A DNA stretch of 64,000 nucleotides. Source: Diorhabda sublineata. Lineage: Eukaryota > Arthropoda > Insecta > Coleoptera > Chrysomelidae. The stretch lies in the NCBI RefSeq assembly GCF_026230105.1, contig NC_079476.1:31734559-31798558 (forward strand), written 5' to 3'. The notes below the pieces were generated by a model. That model worked only from the letters and a program-made list of their open reading frames with translations. It was not told the origin of the DNA and made no database searches. A program made the translations under genes and the position numbers. Positions 36,696-48,000 of this stretch are shown here, piece after piece; positions within the stretch are counted from its first letter, which is position 1; every line of letters starts with the position of its first letter.

Positions 36696-38515
36696 TAAAA
36701 AAATTCTATCACCATTTTCTATAAAATTCATTTTTCGGTTATTATGAAAAATCGTACTAAACATAATAATGAATTTTTATAGCGTGATTTTGTACGTATG
36801 TAGGGTACATGGAATGGACTCCACAAAGCAAAAATATAAATTTATAAGCCAGTTATTAATACCTTTTAGCCCAGTATTTATGAAAACGGAGATTTGGGAA
36901 TATTTGTTAGTCAACAATTGTATAAATTTAAAATTAAAGCATCTAAATGTTCTTTATTTTAGGTCTATTTTGTTTTAGCATTAGTTTTTTTGGTAGTTTT
37001 TAAAAGAAAGAGACCTAAAATCAAGAACATTTAGATGCATTAATATGTCAGAAGGTCTAAGAAATAAGAAAATTTAAAATTAACTTTAACAGCCACGCAG
37101 AACCTTATTTCAACGCTAAATAAAAATTGTAATAATGAAAAAGAAGTTCCGGGAGTTAAAAATTTTTTTAGGAAATTTTCTCTTCTTTTTATGATGTTTT
37201 TTCAGTATTAATACTTTTTGAGCTATTAACGAAAAACTGATCTGGCCGGAAATCCTCATAAAACATTTTTACAGGTAATTCCGAACCGAATGAGCTATCT
37301 ATTATAATTCTAGGACCTATATCTCTAAAGGTAGAATAGATAGAAATTGAAACCAATGAAATAAGTTCTTTTTTAAAAGTTTGTGTCAAATAATGAATTA
37401 TGCTGGAAGAAAACGTATGAACAAAATTATGTTATAATGTTTATCTATTAAATTAAAAATTAGTTAAATATAGACACTTACCAAGTGAGGAATTTCATAA
37501 TAGGAAACCCCTTGAAGGATAGAAATATATTTTCTTCTTAATTTAAGTTTTTACTTATTATCAAAGAGAAATTCTTGCGCTTACGCCTACAAAAGCGTTT
37601 ACATAAATTATTTGGGGAGTGAAACAGTTTCTCTATGATTATAAATATTGCCTAAGAAAGTTTAATACATAACATGTTAATTATTTGAAATAAATCTTGC
37701 AAAAAATGAAGAAATCCGATATTTGAATTTCAAATATTATCAATGGTTATTCATAAAATTAACATCTAATTAAGTATTTTCTCGTATTATGCTCTGGGAA
37801 AGATGTATATGTATCTATCACTGAGATTTTTCATCATGCGAAATATTTAAAAATTAATTTAATTATTGGACAGTATCTGTGTCAATCATATTTTACCGCT
37901 AGCTAATCCAGCTGTTTCAACATCATTCCTAAATCGGAGCTGTATAATTTGGTATGAAACTTGACGAAATTTGATTGCGGGTTCATCTAAGCTAAAAACG
38001 GTTTATTCGTGAGTTTAGAATTGGCTATTTATGAGTCTTTAGGTTGTTCATAAAATTAAATTTCATTAGATTCTAGGTGATTGATATTCAATATAGTTTG
38101 AAGAACTAATTCATATAAATCTTAGTAGGTTTTTCATGAAATAAAAAACTAAAATAAATGACTTCGTTTCCTGTAACTCTAGCTTCTATCATTTCTACAA
38201 TGTTATATCTCAATCCAATTATAATACTATTAGTTTGCAGAATCTTCTTTTTTGCCTCTGCGTGTTGATTTTGGTGTGTAGAGATAACGTTTACTGCCAC
38301 CATACTTTTCCATACATGTGTTGTAAAGTAGCTTCAATTAGTTTCAACCCAACTTGTGCAAAAAATTAAATGCCAATATAGTAGTTGCGATTATCCGCCC
38401 TAAACCGATCGCAGAAAGATATGATAACAACAAAATTTTACTTTTACATTAAAAAAAACAATAACGTTAAACATATTTAAACTTTGGTGAAGAATTTAGT
38501 GATTTTCTTTTGTTT
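36696..38515. other. AT-rich spacer, nothing recognised
   Basis: Only short frames on both strands; no recognised repeats. Confidence 0.4.
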
Positions 38516-38519
38516 GTCA

Positions 38520-38750
38520 CCTGTAGTCTCTTCAGAAGTAAAACCTCTGTAGGCGATTATTCGTCCAGCTGCCTTTCGTGTCCTTTATTCCGAGAAATCT
38601 TGTGTGCGCTTTCCTCCACCACATCCTTTTTCTGTTTCGTTTACCATGCTCACTATTTCTTTATCAGTTACTTAAAATTCTTCATCTTGGACTATCCACT
38701 CATTTATGTCCTTTCTCTTGCGTCAGCACATCCCGGTTAGCTTTTGTAAA
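38520..38750 (-). mobile_element. Tigger/pogo-like transposase C-terminal relic
   Basis: The minus strand reads EEWIVQDEEF, stop, VTDKEIVSMVNETEKG, then a charged tail. This resembles the acidic C-terminal tail of CENP-B/jerky-type DDE_1 transposases (pogo and Tigger), where W...D.E..VTDEEIV..VN is common. The catalytic core is not visible. The similarity is from memory and short. Confidence 0.45.
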
Positions 38751-39985
38751 AACAAAAGTAGGCTGTCATTTTCCCATTCGATGTGCTGCTGTAGAGTCTT
38801 TGATTTTTTTGAAACAAAATATTCAAAGATTATATTTACTCAAACACTTTTTCAAATTTTTCTATTATAGGCTACATCTTTCATTTTGAGGTAGAAGACA
38901 AATCCTTCTACAAGCACGACATTGAGAAGTTAGAGATTGACGTGATTGCGTTGATCTTGAAGGAGATTGAATTGAGTCACACGACTTATTGAATGATGTG
39001 TTATATCACTTTCTCATTTCTCAATTTTTTTATCAGATATCATTATCAAACTTTTTTTTATTTTGTGATCAAACAATATGATTTATGTACCTGGCGATTA
39101 ATTTAGTATTTCTTTGCACTCAACTACTTAATTTTGTGACATTATCGATTCAACTTATTTGTCACTTCCTTTCAACCACTGTTAAAATATTTTGTTACTT
39201 CCTTTTTGGACACTAAATAGTCAACAATAAGTATAATTTATTTTTCAATATAAATTAATTCAAATATTATATTTCCAGAAATTCGTTGATTTTTAGAATT
39301 TATGGTCATTTCCACATAGTATAAGTGTGTTACATTAGTTATTATTTATGGATTTATTTTTCCTGAATAACACTTTTACGACTGATTAGCGCGGTTTCCG
39401 GCAGCAATCATACTTTTTGTATACGTAAATAACTGCTACAACACCGATGTACGTACAGGGTGATCTCAAATTAACTAGAAATAGAAGCAGTGAACGATTA
39501 CATGATTTATTGTTAATTTATTAGAACAAAACTAACAAATTATTAGCCATTGAAAACCATACACTAATGGTATAAGCAACACTGAGATAAACAACAAAGA
39601 ATTCAATACTTCAATAAGTAAAAGGAAGTAGAGTAACAGGAACTATCTCAAAACGTACTCAAAAAAAATTATCTATGATGATATTATTTCTCTATACACA
39701 CTACTGTCTGTCTACCTTTTAAACGGTAAATTATCAATTCATCGTTGTTTAGGGTCTTACAGTTTATCTTTCGCTTTATAATTATTATTTTAGCAAATCT
39801 GTCTGATCTCATCGTGTGTTTCAGCTGTATTAATTTAATGGGTTTTATATCTGACTGACTGAGTAATTCATCATCGCGCAGTCAAAACTACTTAAACTAC
39901 AATAGTCAGAAGGTTCCTTTTAGAACGTGATCTATTATCTGTTGTTGTATGTCTATTAAAACAATAAGGTAAATTATTTTATTAG
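38751..39985. other. AT-rich spacer, nothing recognised
   Basis: A CAGGGTGATC motif at about 39,467 matches the one at 7,187 and may mark a repeat end; no partner was found. Confidence 0.35.
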
Positions 39986-39989
39986 AAAT

Positions 39990-40830
39990 AAATTAAATGG
40001 CAACAAAACTAATTGGCTTTGAAATACTTCCCTTGCCCAGAAATGTAATTATAACAAGCCTAAATGCGGAAGGTTTCTTTTTGAATAAATTTATTATGAT
40101 CTTCTCCATGTCAGGAATAGTGTCAAAACGTTTCCTTTTTAGAAGATTTTTTTACTTTCGAGAAGAGCTTGTTAAATCTGGTGAATAATGCGAATGTAGA
40201 TAGACAAACAGACATGAAGCAACTAAAATCTCACAAATAAAAAACTACTTGCACCACGGTGGGTTATTTTGATGCATTGACCTATCTTTTATCCTCGTAC
40301 GTTTAGAGTTGGTTCCCTTGGAATATATTTTATGCTGTTCGACTTTGATTGGCGAACCTCTTTAGATCAAGATGGTTTTTCTTGTCATAGTCGTAGACCT
40401 AAAGACGATCTCTCAATTCGAACAAGAGTATCTGTCAATCATATCATTTGCAAATCATATGTTAAAATGCTTTGAATGTATCAGTACAAGATTTTAAGTT
40501 CGTCAATGAGCTCACGAATGGTCAATCTCCTGTTTAAATGAACAAGTTTGTCCATTTTCATCTATTTTGGGCGTCAGTATCATTCCTCGTTCTCAACTGA
40601 CTCATTTGCAGCTTCATATAGTTTATTTGTGAATACTTTCAAAGTTATTACTTTACCACCATAGATAGATTTTAACGTTTCATAAGATCTTAAGCATTTT
40701 TTATCAACTTTGATCCACCACTACACTCCTGAAACTAAAAAATAGTCAAGGACGGTTTTATTGGCCAGAGAAGGGACAGCGAATTGCACTTTGAAGTAGT
40801 TGGGGAAAAATATCTTGTTTCTTTGTTAAA
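39990..40830 (-). mobile_element. Decayed mariner transposase, near full length
   Basis: Reading the minus strand from 40,830 downward gives KMLKIL (N-terminal HTH), TPKIDENGQ, then LNRRLTIRELIDELKILY (second HTH), DLQMI, VYDYDKK (after the first catalytic motif), then ICEILVASCLFVYLHSHYSPDLT, KNLLKRKRFDTIPDMEK and GQGKYFKAN, which corresponds to the C-terminal GEYFEGDN. All parts are in the right order but in shifting frames with stops, and the third catalytic D is lost. It shares its RFDTIPD motif with the copy at 19.99-20.52 kb. Confidence 0.75.
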
Positions 40831-41569
40831 TAAGAAACTTTTTAGACAACCATAGTAGAAGCAGACTGACAAGCCGAAGCGGGTTCATATTGCTTGTCCA
40901 ACGTACTAGTTGAAACCAATGCAGCGTAAATAATTGCTGCTATAAAAATTGAATCACTGACTCTTATCACATCTAGTATATTCATAAAACAGAATTTTAT
41001 GCAGTTGAACTTTGAAATTTATAGTTGTACTTGAATGACTAGCTACTTTTTGAACAAACATTCAATAATGATAAGTAAGCAACACCACTAGTAATCTCAA
41101 ATTCCACAATTCACTTAATAGCTATCAATTTCGGAAATAGGAAAATCCAAATTGAGGATGATTTGATTTTTGTAAATAAAGTTCGAATGATGTGACTAAG
41201 ATTTAATCGGAAATTAACATCTACATTTCAAGTATTGGAAGAAAACTTATTTTGTTTTCGAGGCTAGATATCGAATCTACATGATTAATCTTAGTATTTC
41301 CCAATGTGTATAGTAAAGTAAATAGGATAATATTTTTATTATATCTCAATTTCACTTCAAATGACTATGATGCGTTATTTTTCAAACTTGGAAATTGGAA
41401 TTTGTTTCAATTTTTAATATTATTTGGGTTATTTTATTGAAACCGTTTAGTTTTTTTCGTTATCCCACTAGTATCAATCAAATTTGTTTTATTTTTTCTT
41501 AGAACTTTTCATAAGTTTTTTTAACAATTATCAAATTATTTAAACAAAAATGATATTAGTGTGTCATGA

Positions 41570-41860
41570 ACGACATAACATAATATCTAAATATTCCACT
41601 GAACTAAAATCTAAAACACCCAAAACCAAAAGAAGTAGTAATATATATAAAGTATCTTCATGCTGTTTACATAGGACAGAAATCTTAATATTTAGAAAGT
41701 AGATTAAAAAGCTATCAATACAATAAAAAATAAGAGTGCATTAACAAGCCATGCAATATCAAAAAAAAGAAGAGAATTTTCCAAAGTAGTTCAGATACAT
41801 AGGAACTAGAAAACTTTCCATGACAAAAAACCTAAACAAATTGAGTAAAATTTATTTGAT
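41570..41860 (+). mobile_element. Penelope-like element: third GIY-YIG fragment
   Basis: TATCTAAATATTCCACTGAA and the following bases match the copy at about 29,930, and translation across frameshifts gives VYIGQKS, YLESRLKSYQYNKK and ECINKPC, the GIY-YIG nuclease pattern. The reverse transcriptase part is absent. Confidence 0.65.
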
Positions 41861-43005
41861 AAATTTCAATGCAACTGAATAATTTAATTGAGGGCTGACA
41901 CTTTTGAGATCTGGCTAGTAAGGATAAAAAAATTATTTTAAAAAAGATTTTCATTTATATATTCATGTTGTAAGTGATCTATAGATTAATATAATTATAT
42001 GCAAATTGTCAATGTGAAATAAATTTTGATAAAAATCGAATATAAATACAATTAACTTACTACCCTTCAAATTATTGTAACAAAACTTGAACTTCTATGC
42101 CAAATGTCTATTTACAACCTTTTATTAAACATCCCATAATACCATTCTTCTTCAGTCGTCTTCTTGTTACTTTTAACATTTTTTTCCTTATTTATATTTT
42201 CATTATGTCACTTTCCTTTCATATTTTGATATAACCTGTGATTTTTTACTTAAAAAATCTTTCACTTTTACCCCAATTTTTCAATTCCAAAATTGCATTA
42301 CCTCTCTTTCAATAAATTGCTCTCTCCCCTAGTTACGAAAGTCACTATTTAACATAATTTGTTACTATTACTTTCCAATGTCATAGCCACTTCCTCAAAA
42401 CTTTCTTTATATTGGATAAACTTTTATCGTTGATAATTGACTCAAATTTGTTTTTATACTTCTCAAAACTAATAATAAACTTTACATCGAAGTTTTAATT
42501 ATTATGTTTATCACATTTATGAGAACGTTCTACATTGCATGTACTTATTTATGAATGTGAATATTAAAATTTTTTATTAATGGTCTACAACGACATCTGT
42601 AATTCGTTATAAAAAAATTGTATATATCGATTAGATTTTTCTATTCGTTACTTTTAAGTTTGTATCCGATTTTGAATCAAAAGATGGCGGGCTATATATT
42701 CTAGCCTCACACAGAAAGGCTATTATCAAGGATCAGGTACATCACTTATCAGTTGATTGTAGATCCTAACCAAGAACGAGATTTTTATCCGAACGTCACG
42801 TCCCGTTCCATTAGCAGTGTAAATTTCAAAGTTGTTTAATAAGCTATTACTTTCCGAACATTCATGATCGGATTAACCCGAAAACCTATAGCTATGAATT
42901 TATATTTATAGCTCCTCTACATGTTGAAACATGTCAGTTTTTCAACATTTTTTACAAGCTTTTAATAGTTTCACCTGTTTTTAACTAAAAGGGGCAACGA
43001 CTCCA
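41861..43005. other. AT-rich spacer with a shared repeat fragment
   Basis: About 42,733-42,800 carries ATCAGTTGATTGTAGATCCT, the second copy of the repeat seen at about 7,750. Otherwise nothing was recognised. Confidence 0.4.
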
Positions 43006-43009
43006 TATC

Positions 43010-43440
43010 TTGAACCAGAACACTACTGGGTACCACATCAATAAGGTACTGAACGAATGGCTAAAGAAACAGATGAAGTCTTACTGGAAACACACTGCAG
43101 GACTAAGACAATCCAAAAAATTCACAACCATATCAGCTAAGATATTTTAAAACTTTCTTGTGATGACCAGAAACGACATGAAACTGATGGTCGGTATTCT
43201 GACAGGTCACTGCCCTATCAAATACCATAAGACGATGAGCATGGCAGAGGACCACGACTGCAGATTCTACAAACGAGTCATGAAAACAGCAGAGCTTTTA
43301 CTCTGCAAATTTCCTGTCTATTTCGCTAAAAGGGTTAAGGAGAAGAACTGACACCAAGGGAAGTGGAATACAAGATCCCTAAAAAAAGCCTCTTTTGGGA
43401 GGAGTATATATTTTGGAAACAGAACAATAAGATATAGAGT
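43010..43440 (+). mobile_element. LINE fragment: RNase H-side C-terminal tail
   Basis: The plus strand reads INKVLNEWLKKQMKSYWKHT and GLRQSKKF, then, after a stop, a 63-codon frame with LMVGILTGHCPIKYHKTMSM, CRFYKRVMKTAELLLCKFPV. This matches the region after RNase H in many insect non-LTR retrotransposons (I and R1-like), where the pattern is LTGHCxxxxHLxxMG...CRFC...ETAEHLLCxCP. The second cysteine of CRFC is Y here. It is a 5'-truncated, dead copy. The exact clade is uncertain. Confidence 0.75.
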
Positions 43441-43785
43441 CTTGTACAAAATATCTTCTAGGTATAGGTACAGATTGGCTGTAAATCCAAAAACAATCTA
43501 CAATGTTTCAGATTCAATTAAAAATCAAAAAATAAATAATTTTCAGTTTAAAAAACCAACAAACATGCTTTTAGTCATAATCAAACTAAAAAGTGAAAAA
43601 TAATAATGCATAGTGTGCGTTGTTTGGCAATTTCAAACTAACTTTGCGTTTTGTAATTAATAGATCTGAGTCTCTACGATAAGATGGTAGAGCTTCTCGG
43701 TGGGTTTCTTATGTAGGTGACTGAAATCACTGACGATCGTAGTATATGAGTTATATTTAGCATATTTCTCTTACAGTACTATATA
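43441..43785. other. Spacer, nothing recognised
   Basis: No motif or repeat end recognised in this short stretch. Confidence 0.35.
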
Positions 43786-44100
43786 TAGGGTGTTGCAATA
43801 AGATTGCTCGATTAAATCTAAAAATAGAACTCATTTTTTTGGGAAAGTGATGATGTATTTATTGCATTATAAAGCGGTCATGTATGAAATAAAATATACG
43901 TCATATGGCTGCCACGACCATATGCCGAATTTATATTCTCGGGTAACACATACGTTCACATCGACAATGTTTTCGAGAGAACGGTCGCGTACGTCGACGC
44001 ACAGGAGATTTACTATCCGTAATCGACCTAGTTTCTTCGAATTTATTGATCACTCAAAATGTTATAGTCGAACAACCTAAAAATGATTAGAAATTCAATT
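43786..44100 (+). other. CpG-bearing patch just upstream of the BTB exon
   Basis: After TATATAGGGTGTTGCAATAA comes a stretch rich in CpG (TCGCGTACGTCGACGCACAG) that stays open for 77 codons (43847-44080), 150-400 bp before the first coding exon. It could be a conserved intronic regulatory element, an alternative exon or an unrecognised transposon. The translated sequence has no recognised motif. No splice sites at its borders are convincing. Confidence 0.3.
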
Positions 44101-44220
44101 TTAAGAGTTGGAAAATTATTTACATTAACAATTTTTGAATCCTTTTTGTTACAATCTGTAATCGTAACCGATCATGTTGATGTTTGTAAATATTTTTCTC
44201 GTTCAGCTAAAAACTTACTA

Positions 44221-44232
44221 TTTCTGTTTCAG
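44221..44232 (+). promoter_or_regulatory. Splice acceptor before the coding start
   Basis: TTTCTGTTTCAG is a strong acceptor 20 bp before the ATG at 44,253. It implies that the first coding exon is not the first exon and that the transcript starts further upstream. Confidence 0.75.
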
Positions 44233-44252
44233 GATTGTAATTTTCCGTAAAA

Positions 44253-45089
44253 ATGGCAAATGCTCAACAATACTGCCTTCGTTGGAACAACCATCGCTCC
44301 AATCTACTAACGGTATTCGATGAACTGCTCCAAAATGAAGCTTTTACTGACGTAACATTAGCTTGTGAGGGTGGTACACCCATTAAATGTCACAGAATGG
44401 TTTTGGCAGCATGTTCTCCATATTTTCAAAATCTTTTCATAGGATTACCATGTACACATCCAGTGGTAGTTCTAAAAGATGTTAAACACATGGAAATTAA
44501 AGCAATTCTAGAATACATGTACCGAGGAGAAGTAAACGTAGCACAAAATCAACTTGCTGCTTTGCTTAAAGTAGCCGAGACGTTGAAAGTTAAAGGTTTA
44601 GTGGAAGAAAATAAATCCAATCCGAACCCCAAAGAAGACGAACCAATTGATCACTCACCTTCAATAAGTACATCGAGCTCAGTAATGCAAAATATTGTTC
44701 ATAGCAGTAGCAATTCGTCACCTCCTCATTCCACAAACACTATGTACAAAAATCCATACAATTTTTATAATAACAAACCTCAGGATTCTAGATTAAATCT
44801 ACCAATGTGGGCCATGCCTGGTATACCCTTGCCACCACACACATCTCCCCAAGTTTCCAGCAATAATCATCACAGTCCGGCCACAATGCTCAGCGGGTGT
44901 TACGAAAGTGCTTCATCAGATATGTCTCCTTTGAAAAAGAAGAAAATGTCCAGTTTATTAATTCAGAGGGACACACCAATATTGAGGACAGTATTAGGTC
45001 AAGGTCAAGCCGACTCCTCACAACCTGTCAGTTTAGTTTGTCATCCAGATAGTGCTGAGCAGAGTAACAGCAACGAAGAGAGAATAAAA
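44253..45089 (+). CDS. Coding exon 1: BTB domain and linker
   Basis: It encodes residues 1-279 and ends at ERIK before the donor AAAA|GTAAGA (phase 0). The frame stays open past the donor for 29 more codons to TAG at 45,174-45,176, with AATAAA at 45,194. The BTB domain fills the first 118 residues and contains CHRMVLAACSPYFQNLF and AILEYMYRGEVNVAQ, the core helices of the insect BTB group. The remainder is low-complexity linker. Confidence 0.95.
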
Positions 45090-48000
45090 GTAAGAACTAG
45101 TTTGATCGGGCAAGAATTGAAACTCAATTTAATGAAATGGGGTTTGACCGATAAAAATTCAGTTAGAATATATTAGTTTGATAGATTAGATATAATAAAA
45201 CGAAAACTCTCATTTTTAATGTTTATTGCTAGAATTTTGATGTAATTGAAATACAAAATTAGTCTTGGTGAGCCATTCAGACAATTAGAAGAATATTTTT
45301 ATTGCAATGTCTTCTACATTTGGAATGTTTTGCACTGATTTCTCTCATCTAAGCCTTGGATACATCTTCGAAATATTAGGAAAATTCTCTTTGCTTTTTA
45401 TTAGAAGGATCGGAAAGTAATATTGTTTCTGCGGATGTCAATATATCTATTGTTATTTATCAGCTCATTGGGCATAATGAATAAAAATATAACAATTGAT
45501 GGTTAATAAAAGCGTAAAAAGCAAAAGACGAAGTGATTGCTAGAGTCCTTGAGCATTTGCTAACGTTCAGACCTATTCTAAGCATTTATTTGTCGACAGT
45601 TCAATATTATTAAAATGTCGCTGAGCAGAAGTCACTGGATTTCTCCATGGTATTATGAGCCAGAGAGCTATGGAATGACCATCGTCTCCTAACAACAAAC
45701 AGCCTTAAGTAGCATTTGCTAAATACTCATAAACAATGGAATTTTAAAAAATACGTGAACGTTGCATGTCGCTTGAGCCTTTAAACTAGCAAATATCTTC
45801 CTATTCATATGTGCATTACCAAATTCTCTAATTTGAAAAATCCTGTGAAGGCAATTAATAACCCTAAAAGCATTAGGAATTTGGTATTTTTGGAACCTTG
45901 ATTGTTTAGCTTCAATAAGCTAGTCTTGAAAAATGTTATATATATGTTTAACTTATTCACAATGTCATTCATAATGTATGTATAAGTTCTGGAGACACTG
46001 GTTTGATGAACACGACACGAAGAAAAGCCGATATCCTCCCACCACATCTTCTATCACTTTATTCCAGGAAATAGTTTGCAAGTCATTGTACATTTTTACA
46101 ATTAAAACGGTACACTTTTCAACGGTCGTCTTCTATACATTCCTACCGTACTTTGTAAACTTTCATTTAACCGATATAACAAACAAACTAATCCAAGCAA
46201 ATATACGCATGGTCTGGTGCATGCTTAATAATGTATCAGCAATTGCTTACGTAGCGAAAGCAATGTCTACCTGTTTTTCATATTATATTAAGAAATTTGA
46301 TTGAACCTTTTAAAACAAAAACTTTTGATTACAGTTTTTCCTTAATTTCAAGCAATTACGACAAGGTAAAGTAATTGGTAAACATTTTATTCATTCCAGC
46401 TCAAGCATTAGATAGAATTATTGATAAAAAAGGAATTGCCATATTTTCATTCGGTAGGTAATAGTTATTGTGAGTTATTCACTTCTAAGTTATTGAATAT
46501 TAGATTTACAAACATGTTAGTATTTGGATGTAATTCAAAGTGCTTTATTGAGACATTTCACTCAAAAACCAATTTATTTTTATGGATCCGACATTGAAAA
46601 TTTGCACACTAGACGGCAAAATGTTGTTGATAACGAAGATGATTACATTATTGATTAAAACAAAAACTCGTTCAATATTTATTCGTCAGAATTTACTTTA
46701 ACAAGGCGACATTACTGTCCTGTTCCCCTTTATATTATTTTATTCCTCGAAAAAAGTGTGTTTAATGTTGCGTGTTCCGTCCCTACTTCATATAAACCAA
46801 CAACTGTTTTATCTGGTATGATACCCAAAACATTTCGAGCATCCTCTTTGACTCTAACGAAGCTGGAAATAGTTTCGGTTACAGTTTTTCTAATAGCGAT
46901 CTGCTTATAATATCTTTAGTATCGATTTTTGTGCTACATTAGCCACAGCTTAATTCAGTTTAACTAAAATTAAAATCAAATTTTTATACATATCTTTACT
47001 TTTCTTATTTTAATTTTGGTATTTTAGTTCTATTCTTAAGATATGATACTACACTTTCTTATTAAGTTTTCATTCAATAGTCCTTTTACATAGATATTAC
47101 CTTCTATATGCGTTTCATAGTGAGGTAATTTGATCTCTATACTTCGTTGTCTTTCATTTAAGTTCCCCTTGTTAATTTAGTTAGAAAAACTTGATAAATA
47201 GACCAGGAAGTTTGAACAAAGTTGTTTGTCTTAAGTTTAGTAGTTATGCATTATCAACTACCTACTACAATTCAATAGTGGGATTTTCAACCTTTTTCAT
47301 TCATATTAATCCAATATGTGAAACACAAGTAGCTTAGATAAATTTTTCATTTATTTTTCATGCATTTGCTTCAATTAAATTTTAACACATTGGCAATTAT
47401 AAGGCATTGAATAAAATGAACAACGTCATTGATCAAGCAATTTCCATCTAATTACATTATTTTTTCTAGCATATGGTATTTACTTTACAAAATTTCATTC
47501 ACTAAATCTTTCTTGTAATATCAAAGCTTTGAAATCTCTTTACATTTAATGAACCAAACAAGAGCATTCCTCACAAGTAATGTCTTTGTCAACCCTCCTC
47601 ACATAGTGGGAATTATTTTTGTCATATTTTATATTCTGCAGTTAGTTCTAATTATAAACTTGGTCACATGGAAAAAAGTTTTTTAAAATTCAGGAATGAC
47701 ATAGGTTAACATACTGTATTTTTTTTTTCACATAAAATCTAAGATTAGAAACGCCAAACAATATGTGACATCCAAACATATATTTTCGTAAAAAGTATAA
47801 ACACCAGCTACATTTAGAGATAGTATTTCTCAATACAGAAAAAATACTTATAATTTTCGTGAATTTTGGCTTTTGGAAGGTCAACAATAATATGCTAACA
47901 CTCCTGGATTCCATTTCCCTAGATAGCGCTTCTTCTTGAGGAAATGTCCCCATAGAACCCGCCTTGTTCGCCACTCACAACACCCAAATTTGCCGAAAAG

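Noticed and set aside
45090..45176. Treating the 307-codon frame as the complete gene
   Set aside because: A phase-0 donor at 45,090 joins perfectly to a psq exon, so the extension is more likely intron. It is kept only as a possible alternative isoform.
45978..46304. 108-codon plus-strand frame in the intron
   Set aside because: It overlaps the antisense Harbinger relic and has no recognised motif.
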